Assembly: GCA_022510885.1 (NCBI GenBank)
Contig: JAFLSP010000042.1
Span: 1-12,709, forward strand
Direction of reading: 5' to 3'
Source of the DNA: Treponema sp.
Lineage (GTDB): Bacteria; Spirochaetota; Spirochaetia; Treponematales; Treponemataceae
Length of the DNA stretch: 12,709 nt
Shown: positions 1 to 6,247 of the stretch, one piece after another
How positions within the stretch are numbered: position 1 is the first letter of the stretch
Layout: every line of letters begins with the position of its first letter
Notes under the pieces: model-generated
Seen by the model: only the letters and a program-made list of their open reading frames with translations
The model's database searches: none
What the model was told of the DNA's origin: nothing
Program-made: the position numbers and the translations under genes

Positions 1-59
1 GAGGTGAAGTAGACCGTTACATGGAAGCACCGCACGGGTAGAGGAGCAGTACGTTGGGT

Positions 60-274
60 AATCAGCCTGCGGAGCCACTGTGCAAGGCTTTCCGTATATG
101 CTATACTTCTCCATAGCGGAATACACAAGGAGGCAGACGCACCCGTTGGGGATGTAGCCCGTAGGCAGGCTGATTTCCGGGTATTCCGTGTCGGCAGCGT
201 TCAGCCTGTACCTGCGCGAGTTTGGGCGGGAGGGCAAGCGTGTGGCACATACAGTCATGCAAAAGGAGCAGGCT
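60..274 (+). promoter_or_regulatory. Candidate RNA switch in the cdd leader
   Basis: This non-coding leader carries four related segments: A (61-70, ATCAGCCTGC), A' (165-174, GCAGGCTGAT), B (201-208, TCAGCCTG) and B' (268-274, GCAGGCT). A and A' are perfect complements; with A60-T175 they form an 11-bp closing stem around a 94-base insert that has further small hairpins (71-76 with 86-93; 91-97 with 113-120). A' can instead pair with B (166-173 with 201-208, 8 bp, plus GTA/TAC 161-163 with 209-211). B can instead pair with B' (203-209 with 268-274, plus 211-212 with 265-266), which would bury the GGAG Shine-Dalgarno of cdd and abut its ATG. The stretch is visibly less GC-rich than the surrounding genes. 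The layout is what is known for translational riboswitches, but I do not recognise any known aptamer class. The ligand is unknown, and an upstream promoter is not evident within the window. Confidence 0.45.
99..107 (+). promoter_or_regulatory. Possible extended -10 promoter element (cdd)
   Basis: TGCTATACT matches the extended -10 form TGnTATAAT with one mismatch in the hexamer, and matches the TGCTANNNT motif seen before several other genes here. The -35 position (about 79-84, TGTGCA) is weak. Transcription would start near 114, leaving a leader of about 160 bases that lacks segment A of the candidate switch. It is therefore either an alternative promoter or a chance match inside the RNA element. 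Confidence 0.25.
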
Positions 275-691
275 ATGCCTATTTCTGATGAGCTGATGGG
301 GCTTTTCCGTGCCGCGGTGGAGGCGGCGGGCGCGTCGTATTCGCCGTACTCGCACGTGCCGGTCGGCGCGGCAATCCTGACGGCGGACGGCATGGTGTAC
401 ACGGGAACGAACGTGGAGAACCGCTCGTTCGGGCTGACCAACTGCGCGGAGCGGACGGCCGTGTTCAAGGCGGTGAGCGAGGGCAAGCGGTCGTTTGTGG
501 CGGTGGCGATTGCCGCGCCCAAGGCGGGCTACCCGGTCGGGCCGTGCGGCGCGTGCCGGCAGGTGCTTACCGAGTTTGCCGGCGGCGACGTGCCGGTCAT
601 CTTCGGCTCGTGCGAGGCGGACGTGGTGGTGCGCACGCTCGGCGAGCTGTATCCGTGCGACAGCCTGCATGAGCTTGCTTCGGAATCGTAG
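275..691 (+). CDS. cdd: Cytidine deaminase
   Basis: The product hydrolytically deaminates cytidine and deoxycytidine to uridine and deoxyuridine in pyrimidine salvage, in the cytoplasm. The 138-residue length suits the small homotetrameric class. The zinc site is visible: Cys57 and the catalytic Glu59 in TNCAER, then Cys91 and Cys94 in PCGACRQ. The substrate-binding motif NVEN is at residues 47-50. I chose ATG 275 because AAAAGGAG (261-268) lies six bases upstream and the family's N-terminus begins about here. The frame stays open to a GTG at 188, but that extension resembles no cytidine deaminase. The ribosome-binding region can pair with an upstream segment of the leader, suggesting translational control. 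No nucleoside transporter or phosphorylase lies next to it in the window. Confidence 0.95.
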   Translation: MPISDELMGLFRAAVEAAGASYSPYSHVPVGAAILTADGMVYTGTNVENRSFGLTNCAERTAVFKAVSEGKRSFVAVAIAAPKAGYPVGPCGACRQVLTEFAGGDVPVIFGSCEADVVVRTLGELYPCDSLHELASES

Positions 692-744
692 TCCTTTGTT
701 CCGTCGTACATTTCCTTGAAAATCATGCGTTTTCTTGCTTTCTC

Positions 745-773
745 TTGACAAAAATCGCCAATCCGTGCAAAAT
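745..773 (+). promoter_or_regulatory. Sigma-70-type promoter for the HTH-EIIA gene
   Basis: A perfect -35 TTGACA (745-750) is followed after 17 bases by CAAAAT (768-773), four of six matches to the -10 consensus. Transcription would start near 780, giving a leader of about 28 bases before the ATG at 808. It sits in the AT-richer gap 692-807 after cdd, where no convincing terminator is seen. Confidence 0.6.
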
Positions 774-807
774 ATGCTGATGATTGACGAGAGGTCGGGA
801 GACTGCG

Positions 808-1452
808 ATGAGTGACGATATTCTTACGATTGAAGAAGTGGCGAGTTATCTGCGGGTTTCGGAGCGCACGGTGTACGACTGGGCGCAGAAAGGCGAAATC
901 CCGTCGGGCAAAATCGGGACGGTGTGGCGTTTCAAGCGTTCCGAAATCGAGGCATGGGTGAACGAGCGGCTTTCGCCCAAGCACGAGGAAGCCGCTCCGT
1001 CCGTCCGCGTGCGCAACATCCTCTCTCCCGACCGCATCGTGTTTATCACCCATGCGACCCGGCAGGACGCGCTTACCGCGCTGGCGACCCGCCTTGCCAC
1101 CGCGCCGCAGGTCAAGAACGAAAGGGAACTGGTCGATGGCATCCTCAAGCGCGAGGAGCTGATGTCCACGGCGGTCGGCCGCGGCATCGCCATTCCGCAC
1201 GTGCGTCTCTCCTCCGTCACCGACCTGGTGATGGGCGTGGGCATCTGCGCGCATGACATCATCGGCTTCCAGCCCGTGGACGACGTTCCCGTGCGTCTGC
1301 TCATCATGATTGCCGCCGCGCACAACCAGCACACGTACTACTTGCAGACGCTCAGTTATTTCAGCGCCAAGCTTAAGGACAAGAGCCTGTACGACGCGCT
1401 GCTTGCCGCGCCGTCGGAGATGGAGGCGTTCGAGCTGCTCTCTAAGGACTAG
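808..1452 (+). CDS. Excisionase-type HTH fused to PTS EIIA (PtsN-like) domain
   Basis: This 214-residue protein has two parts. Residues 5-55 form a MerR/excisionase-type helix-turn-helix (LTIEEVASYLRVSERTVYDW, then a GTVWRFKRSEIEAW wing). Residues 70-212 match the PTS EIIA type-2 (fructose/nitrogen) domain. The phospho-acceptor histidine is His131 in GRGIAIPHVR, and another conserved-looking histidine is His175 in the HNQHTYYLQTLS segment. Known EIIA-Ntr proteins signal through phosphorylation; the inferred role here is a regulator whose DNA binding responds to PTS phosphorylation. No sugar permease is adjacent, so a regulatory rather than transport role is favoured. I chose ATG 808 over TTG 784 because GGGAG (797-801) precedes it and the HTH begins directly after it; the Shine-Dalgarno is modest. 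Its stop lies 8 bases from the convergent aroC stop. The target DNA is unknown. Confidence 0.88.
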   Translation: MSDDILTIEEVASYLRVSERTVYDWAQKGEIPSGKIGTVWRFKRSEIEAWVNERLSPKHEEAAPSVRVRNILSPDRIVFITHATRQDALTALATRLATAPQVKNERELVDGILKREELMSTAVGRGIAIPHVRLSSVTDLVMGVGICAHDIIGFQPVDDVPVRLLIMIAAAHNQHTYYLQTLSYFSAKLKDKSLYDALLAAPSEMEAFELLSKD

Positions 1453-1460
1453 CGCGGACG

Positions 1461-2567
1461 TTACGCCCGGCTCGCGCGGTTCTGCAAGAGCAGGTCCGCA
1501 AGCACGATTGCCGCCATCGCCTCGATGACCGGCACGATGCGCGGGCAGAGGCACACGTCGTGCCGCCCCTCAATCACCACATCGCTGTCCTCAAATCCGT
1601 GTTCCGTCGCACTGATAGTTTGCTGGGTGCGGAAAATGCTCGGCACGGGCTTGACGGCGACGCGGAAGAAGATGTCCGCGCCGTTTGAGATGCCGCCGAT
1701 GATGCCGCCCGCGTTGTTCGAGCCGAATGCGAGCGAGCCGTCCGCGGCGGTGCGCATGGGGTCGTTGTTCGCGCTTCCCGTGCTGTCGGCGGCGGCGAAC
1801 CCCGCGCCGAATTCGATGCCCTTGGTCGCGCCGATTGAAAGAATCGCCTTTGCCAGTTCCGCGTCCAGTTTGCCGAATACCGGCTCGCCGATGCCGGCGG
1901 GAACGCCCGTGATGCGGCATGCCACGATGCCGCCGCAGCTGTCCTTGTTCCGGCGGTACTCGTCGATTCGCGCCGCCATTTTTTCCGCCGCCGCGCTGTC
2001 CGCCGCGCGCAGGGCGTTCCGCTCAATCTCCGACAGGTCAACCTTTTCGATGCTGATGCCCGCCGCGCGCTCCGTGTAGGCGGTAATCGCAATCGTGCCG
2101 CCGGAAAGCGCGCGCAGGACCTGCTTTGCCACCGCGCCCGCCGCCACGCGCGCCGCCGTCTCGCGCCCGCTGGAACGTCCGCCGCCGCGGTAGTCGCGCA
2201 CGCCGTACTTGGCGAAGTAGCCGTAGTCCGCGTGGCCGGGTCGGAATGTCCGCGCGAGGTTCGCGTAGTCCTTGGAGTGCTGCGAGGTGTTGCGGATGAC
2301 GAGCGCAATCGGCGTTCCCTCGCTCACGCCCTCAAAGATGCCGCTCAGGACTTCCGCCGCGTCGTCCTCCCTGCGGCTTGTCACGGCGGCGTTCTGCCTG
2401 CCCGCAAACGTCGCGCCGGGCCTGCGGCGGTCAAGCTCGCGCTGCACTTCCGCCAGGTCTATCGGAATTCCGGCGGGGCAGCCGTCGATGACGCAGCCGA
2501 GCGCCGCGCCGTGGCTCTCGCCGAAGGTCGTCACCCTAAAAATCGTCCCGATGCTGTTCTGTGCCAT
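1461..2567 (-). CDS. aroC: Chorismate synthase
   Basis: The enzyme converts 5-enolpyruvylshikimate-3-phosphate to chorismate, the last common step of aromatic amino acid and folate biosynthesis, using reduced FMN. The 368-residue length is normal. Family signatures are present in order: GESHG (16-20, His19), the RRRPG block (47-51), RPGHADY (109-115), the RDYRGGGRSSGRETAARVA block (124-142), and GRHDVCLCPR (335-344, His336). The start is well supported: AAAGGAG (2580-2574) precedes the ATG, and the first residues align with the usual N-terminus. It follows the MATE gene on the same strand after 44 bases but has its own promoter-like element. No other aro gene is in the window. Confidence 0.97.
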   Translation of the reverse strand: MAQNSIGTIFRVTTFGESHGAALGCVIDGCPAGIPIDLAEVQRELDRRRPGATFAGRQNAAVTSRREDDAAEVLSGIFEGVSEGTPIALVIRNTSQHSKDYANLARTFRPGHADYGYFAKYGVRDYRGGGRSSGRETAARVAAGAVAKQVLRALSGGTIAITAYTERAAGISIEKVDLSEIERNALRAADSAAAEKMAARIDEYRRNKDSCGGIVACRITGVPAGIGEPVFGKLDAELAKAILSIGATKGIEFGAGFAAADSTGSANNDPMRTAADGSLAFGSNNAGGIIGGISNGADIFFRVAVKPVPSIFRTQQTISATEHGFEDSDVVIEGRHDVCLCPRIVPVIEAMAAIVLADLLLQNRASRA

Positions 2568-2585
2568 TGCGCGCTCCTTTCCGAC

Positions 2586-2594
2586 ACTCTAGCA
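2586..2594 (-). promoter_or_regulatory. Extended -10 promoter for aroC
   Basis: On the minus strand TGCTAGAGT is an extended -10 with hexamer TAGAGT (2591-2586). The predicted start, near 2579, falls at the first bases of the Shine-Dalgarno, giving a leader of about 12 bases. The -35 region is poor, as expected for an extended -10. It directly follows the putative MATE terminator. Confidence 0.5.
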
Positions 2595-2595
2595 C

Positions 2596-2611
2596 AAAAA
2601 CGCGCCGCGCG
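2596..2611 (-). terminator. Putative short intrinsic terminator after the MATE gene
   Basis: On the minus strand CGCG-CGG-CGCG (2611-2601) is followed at once by TTTTT (2600-2596). The stem is only 4 bp with a tight 3-base loop, so termination may be partial. It starts immediately after the MATE stop codon. A wider 7-bp inverted repeat CTCTAGC/GCTAGAG (2587-2593 and 2611-2617) brackets it and takes in part of the aroC -10. Confidence 0.4.
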
Positions 2612-4036
2612 CTAGAGCGAAATCCGCGCCGTGCCGGCCTTCACCCGGCGGATGAAGACAATCGCCACGATGCCCGAGGTAATGCCCACCGCGCCGTTGC
2701 TGATGAGCATGGCGATTCCCACCGCGGGAATGCCGATGTTCGTGAAGCGCATGAGCAGGAAGAGCGGGGGGATGCGGTAGACGAAGAGGCGCACCACGTT
2801 CAGAATCATCGAGATGCGCGTCCTGCCGAAGCCGTAGAGCAGCCCCATGACCGAGGCGTTGATGGAGATGAGCACGGAGTCCCAGCACTCGTAGGCGTAA
2901 ATCGCGCCGATTTCGGCGGCGAACGCCGCGTCCCCTTTGGCGAAGAGCAGGATGATGCGGTCCTTGCACGCCATCATCACCGAGAAGAACGCCGCCGCGA
3001 TGAGCAGGTTGATGACGAGCGTGCGGTAGAAGATGCCGAGCGCGCGCGCCACGTTGCGGTTGCCGAGGTTCTGGCTGATGAGGCTCGACTCCGCCTCCTG
3101 GAAGCCCGCCGGCGGGTTGGTGCTGAAGCCGCCGAGCCGGTTCGACACGCCGAGCGCGCCCACCACGGTGCTTCCCATGCTCGCGCACATCGAGTTGACC
3201 ACGACCTTGCCGAAGGCGAAGATGAATTTCTCCAAAAAGACGGGGACGCTCAGGTTGGCGAGCGGCACGAGGAAGGTCCTGCGGAACGCGCAGGCGCGCA
3301 GGCTCAGGCGGAACGGGTTTTTCCGGCTCGTCAGGGTGGCGAGCGCAATCGCGGTGAGCGAGGACTGCGCCACAATCGTCGCCACGGGCAGCAGGAGCAT
3401 CGCCGTGTCCAGGCCGACCGCGCCGCCGCGCATCAGCAGGATGACCCCGCCGTTCAGCACGGTCTTTGCGACCATGACGAGCATGTTGCACCACATAATC
3501 GTCCGCGTGTTGCCGCGCGACTTCTCCGTGGCGAGGTAGACTGTGTTGATGAACTGGAAGATGATGCCCGTGATGGCGAGCATGAAGTACAGCGTCCCCT
3601 GCCCGATGAGGTCGTCCGGCATGCGCAGCAGGCGCAGGAAGGGGTAGGCAAAGGGCACGGCGAGCGCGAGGATGACCGCGCCGACGGCGAGGCAGGTGAA
3701 GAAGAGCGTGCTGATGTGGCTGCGCACCTTCTCCATGTCGCCCGCGCCGTAGCTGCGGCTGATGATGATGGACCCGCCCACGGAAAGCCCCGAGCCGACG
3801 GCGTACAGCATCGTCTCAATCTGCCCGATGAACGACACCGTGCTGACCACCCCCGCGCTCATGTTCGCCGCGATGAGCGTGTCCACGAGCTGGAAAATCT
3901 GGTGCAGGCTGTTGTAGAAGACAAGCGGCAGCGCGATGTAAAAAATCGTCCTGACCGGCGCGCCGTGCAGCATCATCTCGCGGCGGCGCGCCTCTTTTTC
4001 GCCGAGCGTGACGGCGGACGCAGACTCTCGTTCCAT
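2612..4036 (-). CDS. MATE-family efflux transporter
   Basis: This 474-residue, strongly hydrophobic protein has about 12 predicted membrane segments, the size and layout of the multidrug and toxic compound extrusion family (cation-coupled drug or metabolite exporters of the inner membrane). Recognisable features are the N-terminal APVRTIFYIALPLVFYN stretch, the QLVDTLIAANMSAG segment near the first loop, and the polar ISRSYGAGD loop after the second or third helix, repeated in degenerate form in the second half (SLISQNLGNRN). The substrate cannot be told from sequence. I chose ATG 4036 over in-frame upstream codons because the predicted transcription start coincides with it; the upstream extension would lie outside the transcript. 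No Shine-Dalgarno precedes it, so a leaderless mRNA is inferred. It is divergent from dapA, with a 142-base gap. Confidence 0.9.
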   Translation of the reverse strand: MERESASAVTLGEKEARRREMMLHGAPVRTIFYIALPLVFYNSLHQIFQLVDTLIAANMSAGVVSTVSFIGQIETMLYAVGSGLSVGGSIIISRSYGAGDMEKVRSHISTLFFTCLAVGAVILALAVPFAYPFLRLLRMPDDLIGQGTLYFMLAITGIIFQFINTVYLATEKSRGNTRTIMWCNMLVMVAKTVLNGGVILLMRGGAVGLDTAMLLLPVATIVAQSSLTAIALATLTSRKNPFRLSLRACAFRRTFLVPLANLSVPVFLEKFIFAFGKVVVNSMCASMGSTVVGALGVSNRLGGFSTNPPAGFQEAESSLISQNLGNRNVARALGIFYRTLVINLLIAAAFFSVMMACKDRIILLFAKGDAAFAAEIGAIYAYECWDSVLISINASVMGLLYGFGRTRISMILNVVRLFVYRIPPLFLLMRFTNIGIPAVGIAMLISNGAVGITSGIVAIVFIRRVKAGTARISL

Positions 4037-4042
4037 GACAGC

Positions 4043-4051
4043 AGTGTAGCA
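4043..4051 (-). promoter_or_regulatory. Extended -10 promoter for the MATE gene (leaderless)
   Basis: TGCTACACT on the minus strand (hexamer TACACT, 4048-4043). The seventh base downstream of the hexamer is 4036, exactly the A of the MATE start codon. No good -35 is visible at 16-18 bases' spacing. Confidence 0.5.
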
Positions 4052-4093
4052 TATTCTCGCACTTATTTCGAGACCCGCAATGACCGCGCCCCC

Positions 4094-4123
4094 TTGCCTT
4101 GCACCCCGCAAAGTCGGTACTAT
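4094..4123 (+). promoter_or_regulatory. Promoter for dapA-asd
   Basis: A -35-like TTGCCT (4094-4099) and a -10 TACTAT (4118-4123) are separated by 18 bases. The predicted start is near 4130, giving a leader of about 49 bases that begins with a strong hairpin. It diverges from the MATE promoter in the same 142-base gap. Confidence 0.5.
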
Positions 4124-4133
4124 GGTATGAAGC

Positions 4134-4160
4134 GTGTCCGTGGGGCATTCCCGCGGACAC
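4134..4160 (+). promoter_or_regulatory. 5' hairpin in the dapA leader
   Basis: GTGTCCGTGGG (4134-4144) pairs with CCCGCGGACAC (4150-4160) through 11 positions, one of them a T-G wobble, with a 5-base loop. It would sit about four bases from the predicted 5' end of the mRNA and ends six bases before the GAGGAG (4167-4172) Shine-Dalgarno. There is no T-run, so it is not a terminator. Possible roles are protecting the 5' end or binding a regulator. It is too small for a lysine riboswitch. Confidence 0.5.
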
Positions 4161-4178
4161 GGCGTTGAGGAGCGAAGA

Positions 4179-5084
4179 ATGAGTGCATTGCGCGGCGCGT
4201 TGACGGCGATGGTTACGCCGATGAACGCAGACGGCTCGGTGGATTACGAGGGATTTCGGAAGAACGTGCGCTTCCAGCTGGAGGGCGGCATCGACGGGCT
4301 GGTGCCGCTCGGGACGACGGGCGAGACCCCGACGCTGACGGAGGACGAGGAGGAGCGGATGATTGCGCTCGTCCTCGGCGAGGTGCGCGACTGGGAGCAG
4401 CGGAGCGGGAAGAAGGTGCCGGTCGTCGTGGGCGCAGGCTCGAACTGCACGGCGGACGCGGTGCGCTACTGCGAGCGCGCCAAGTCGATGGGCGCGGACG
4501 CGGCGCTGGTCGTCACGCCCTACTACAACAAGCCGAGCGACGAGGGCATCTTCCGCCACTTTGAGGCGGTCTCTCGCGTCGGCATCCCGGTGCTGGTCTA
4601 CAACATCGCCGGGCGCACGGGGAAGAACATCCCCACGCCGCTGCTCGCGCGTATCGCGGAGCTGCCGAACGTCATCGGCGTGAAGGAGGCGAGCGGCGAC
4701 ATCAACCAGATGATGGCGGTCATCGCGGCCATAAAGATGAGGAAGCCCGACTTTGCCGTCCTGAGCGGCGACGACGCGCTGACGCTGCCGCTTGTCGCCA
4801 TGGGCGGCGACGGCGTGATTTCGGTCGTCTCGAACCTTGCCCCCGCGCCCGTCGCGGAGATGACGGCGGCCGCGCTCTCAGGCGACATGGAGAAGGCGCG
4901 CGCCGTGCACTACCGCCTGCTGCCGCTGTTCCGGGCGGCGTTCGTGGACGGCAACCCCACGTCAATCAAGCACGCGATGAACTGCAAGCAGATGCCCGCC
5001 GGCACGGTGCGCCTGCCGCTCGTGGAAGTGACCGACGCGGCGAAGCGGGTGATTGAGGGCGCGCTCGCCGAATGCGGGCTGTAA
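4179..5084 (+). CDS. dapA: 4-hydroxy-tetrahydrodipicolinate synthase
   Basis: The enzyme condenses pyruvate with aspartate-4-semialdehyde, the first committed step of the diaminopimelate/lysine branch. The 301 residues form a class I aldolase TIM barrel. Key residues are visible: GTTGE (45-49), Tyr141 and Arg146 in YNIAGRTG, and the Schiff-base Lys169 in GVKEASG. The YNIAGRTG segment has Ala-Gly where the common form has Pro-Ser, a mild variant. ATG 4179 is supported by GAGGAG (4167-4172) and by the typical N-terminal GALTAMVTP. asd follows after 11 bases and supplies its substrate, so the two form an operon. Because treponemes are known to use ornithine rather than diaminopimelate in peptidoglycan, the inferred purpose is lysine synthesis, if the host assignment is right. 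Confidence 0.96.
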   Translation: MSALRGALTAMVTPMNADGSVDYEGFRKNVRFQLEGGIDGLVPLGTTGETPTLTEDEEERMIALVLGEVRDWEQRSGKKVPVVVGAGSNCTADAVRYCERAKSMGADAALVVTPYYNKPSDEGIFRHFEAVSRVGIPVLVYNIAGRTGKNIPTPLLARIAELPNVIGVKEASGDINQMMAVIAAIKMRKPDFAVLSGDDALTLPLVAMGGDGVISVVSNLAPAPVAEMTAAALSGDMEKARAVHYRLLPLFRAAFVDGNPTSIKHAMNCKQMPAGTVRLPLVEVTDAAKRVIEGALAECGL

Positions 5085-5095
5085 AGGAGGACGAC

Positions 5096-6199
5096 ATGGC
5101 AGGAAAGATTGCGGTCGGCGTGCTCGGCGCGACGGGCATGGTCGGGCAGCGGTACATCAAGCTCTTGGAGAATCACCCCTGGTTCGAGGTGACATACGTG
5201 GCGGCAAGCCCGCGCAGCGCGGGAAAGCCCTACCGCGAGGCGGTGGCGGGACGCTGGCTGATTGGCGCGGACATTCCCGCGGCAGTGGCGGACCTGCCCG
5301 TGCAGGACGCGAACGACCCCGCGCGGGCGGTCGGCAAGTGCGCCTTCGTGTTCAGCGCGCTTGAGATGGGCAAGGACGAAATCAAGGCGCTTGAGGAGGC
5401 ATACGCGGCGGCGGACATTCCCGTGGTCTCCAACGCGAGCGCGAACCGCTGGACGGACGACGTTCCCATGCTCATCCCGGAAATCAATGCCGCGCACCTG
5501 GACGTCATCCGCGCGCAGCAGGAGCGGCACGGCTGGAAGAAGGGCTTTATCGCCGTCAAGCCGAACTGCTCGCTCCAGACCTACATGATGCCGCTGTACG
5601 CGCTCGCCCGCGCGGGCTATCCCGTGCGGCGCATGGTCGTCACCACGCTCCAGGCGGTCAGCGGCGCGGGCTATCCCGGCGTTCCCTCCTTCGACATGAT
5701 TGACAACATCGTGCCGTACATCGGCGGCGAGGAGGAGAAGACCGAGCGCGAGTGCCTCAAGATTCTGGGCAGCGTGAGCGGCGGCAGGATTGTGAACGCC
5801 TCCGCCCCGCTCGTCTCGTCCACCTGTACGCGCGTCCCCGTCATCGACGGGCACACCGCGAGCGTGAACCTTGAGTTCGACCTGCCCGACGGCAGGAAGC
5901 CGAAGATTGAGGACATCATCGCCGTGTGGGAGTCCTTCTCCTCCGTGCCGCAGGAGCTGAAGCTCCCGAGCGCGCCGGCGCGCCCGATTGTCTACCGCCG
6001 CGAGGAGAACCGCCCGCAGCCCAACCGCGACCGCGACACCGAGAAGGGCATGGCCTGCGTGCTCGGCCGCCTGCGCCCCTGCGGCGTCTTCGACGTGAAG
6101 TTCGTCGCGCTCAGCCACAACACCAAGCGCGGCGCGGCGCTCGGCGGCATCCTGAACGCGGAGCTGCTCAGGGCGCGGGGCTTTTTCGACGGCCTGTAG
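5096..6199 (+). CDS. asd: Aspartate-semialdehyde dehydrogenase, archaeal/fungal type
   Basis: The enzyme reduces aspartyl-4-phosphate to aspartate-4-semialdehyde with NADPH, feeding dapA. The protein has 367 residues: an N-terminal Rossmann domain with GATGMVGQ (11-18), catalytic Cys158 in KPNCSLQ, SGAGYPGVPSFDMIDN (189-204), the general base His253 in DGHTAS, and a C-terminal RDRDTEKGMACVLGRLR block (311-327). These blocks belong to the archaeal/fungal-like subfamily rather than the classical proteobacterial Asd. A very strong AAAGGAGG (5083-5090) overlaps the dapA stop codon and fixes the start at ATG 5096; an in-frame ATG at 5072 would overlap dapA and lacks a site. It is almost surely co-transcribed with dapA. 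No terminator is evident after it; the next gene has its own strong promoter. Confidence 0.96.
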   Translation: MAGKIAVGVLGATGMVGQRYIKLLENHPWFEVTYVAASPRSAGKPYREAVAGRWLIGADIPAAVADLPVQDANDPARAVGKCAFVFSALEMGKDEIKALEEAYAAADIPVVSNASANRWTDDVPMLIPEINAAHLDVIRAQQERHGWKKGFIAVKPNCSLQTYMMPLYALARAGYPVRRMVVTTLQAVSGAGYPGVPSFDMIDNIVPYIGGEEEKTERECLKILGSVSGGRIVNASAPLVSSTCTRVPVIDGHTASVNLEFDLPDGRKPKIEDIIAVWESFSSVPQELKLPSAPARPIVYRREENRPQPNRDRDTEKGMACVLGRLRPCGVFDVKFVALSHNTKRGAALGGILNAELLRARGFFDGL

Positions 6200-6212
6200 C
6201 GGAACATTCCCG

Positions 6213-6241
6213 TTGACCCGTGCGGAAAGCCGTGGTACAAT
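6213..6241 (+). promoter_or_regulatory. Strong sigma-70-type promoter, leaderless start
   Basis: TTGACC (6213-6218), a 17-base spacer, then TACAAT (6236-6241) with an upstream TG (6233-6234) make the best promoter in the window. The seventh base after the hexamer is 6248, exactly the A of the next start codon. No Shine-Dalgarno lies between. Confidence 0.75.
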
Positions 6242-6247
6242 GAATCA

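Noticed and set aside
3..41. Short open frame from the window edge to a TAG, possibly the tail of an upstream gene
   Set aside because: Only 12 codons are visible and the composition differs from the coding DNA here; nothing supports it.
188..274. In-frame extension of cdd to a GTG at 188
   Set aside because: The extra residues resemble no cytidine deaminase, the GTG lacks a ribosome-binding site, and ATG 275 has a clear AAAAGGAG upstream.
285..291. CTGATGA, a hammerhead-ribozyme-like core
   Set aside because: It lies inside the cdd coding sequence, and no matching GAAA core with flanking stems is seen.
718..734. GAAAA/TTTTC hairpin after cdd as a terminator
   Set aside because: The 5-bp stem has a single G-C pair and would not be stable enough.
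101..751. Long minus-strand open frame opposite cdd
   Set aside because: It is antisense to a clear cytidine deaminase, rich in Arg and His as expected from GC-rich antisense frames, and has no recognisable domain.
529..1554. Minus-strand open frame of 341 codons across cdd, the HTH-EIIA gene and aroC
   Set aside because: It overlaps three well-supported genes and has low-complexity antisense composition.
4037..4111. N-terminal extension of the MATE protein
   Set aside because: The extension would start upstream of the predicted promoter, and MATE proteins do not need it.
2561..4168. Plus-strand open frame of 535 codons opposite the MATE gene
   Set aside because: The MATE frame encodes a coherent 12-helix protein; the opposite frame is an Arg/His/Glu/Ala-rich shadow without domains.
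5072..5095. Earlier ATG for asd inside the end of dapA
   Set aside because: It lacks a ribosome-binding site, while AAAGGAGG sits ideally before ATG 5096.
4910..6118. Minus-strand open frame of 402 codons opposite asd
   Set aside because: It is a shadow of asd, whose motifs are intact; composition is typical of antisense GC-rich DNA.
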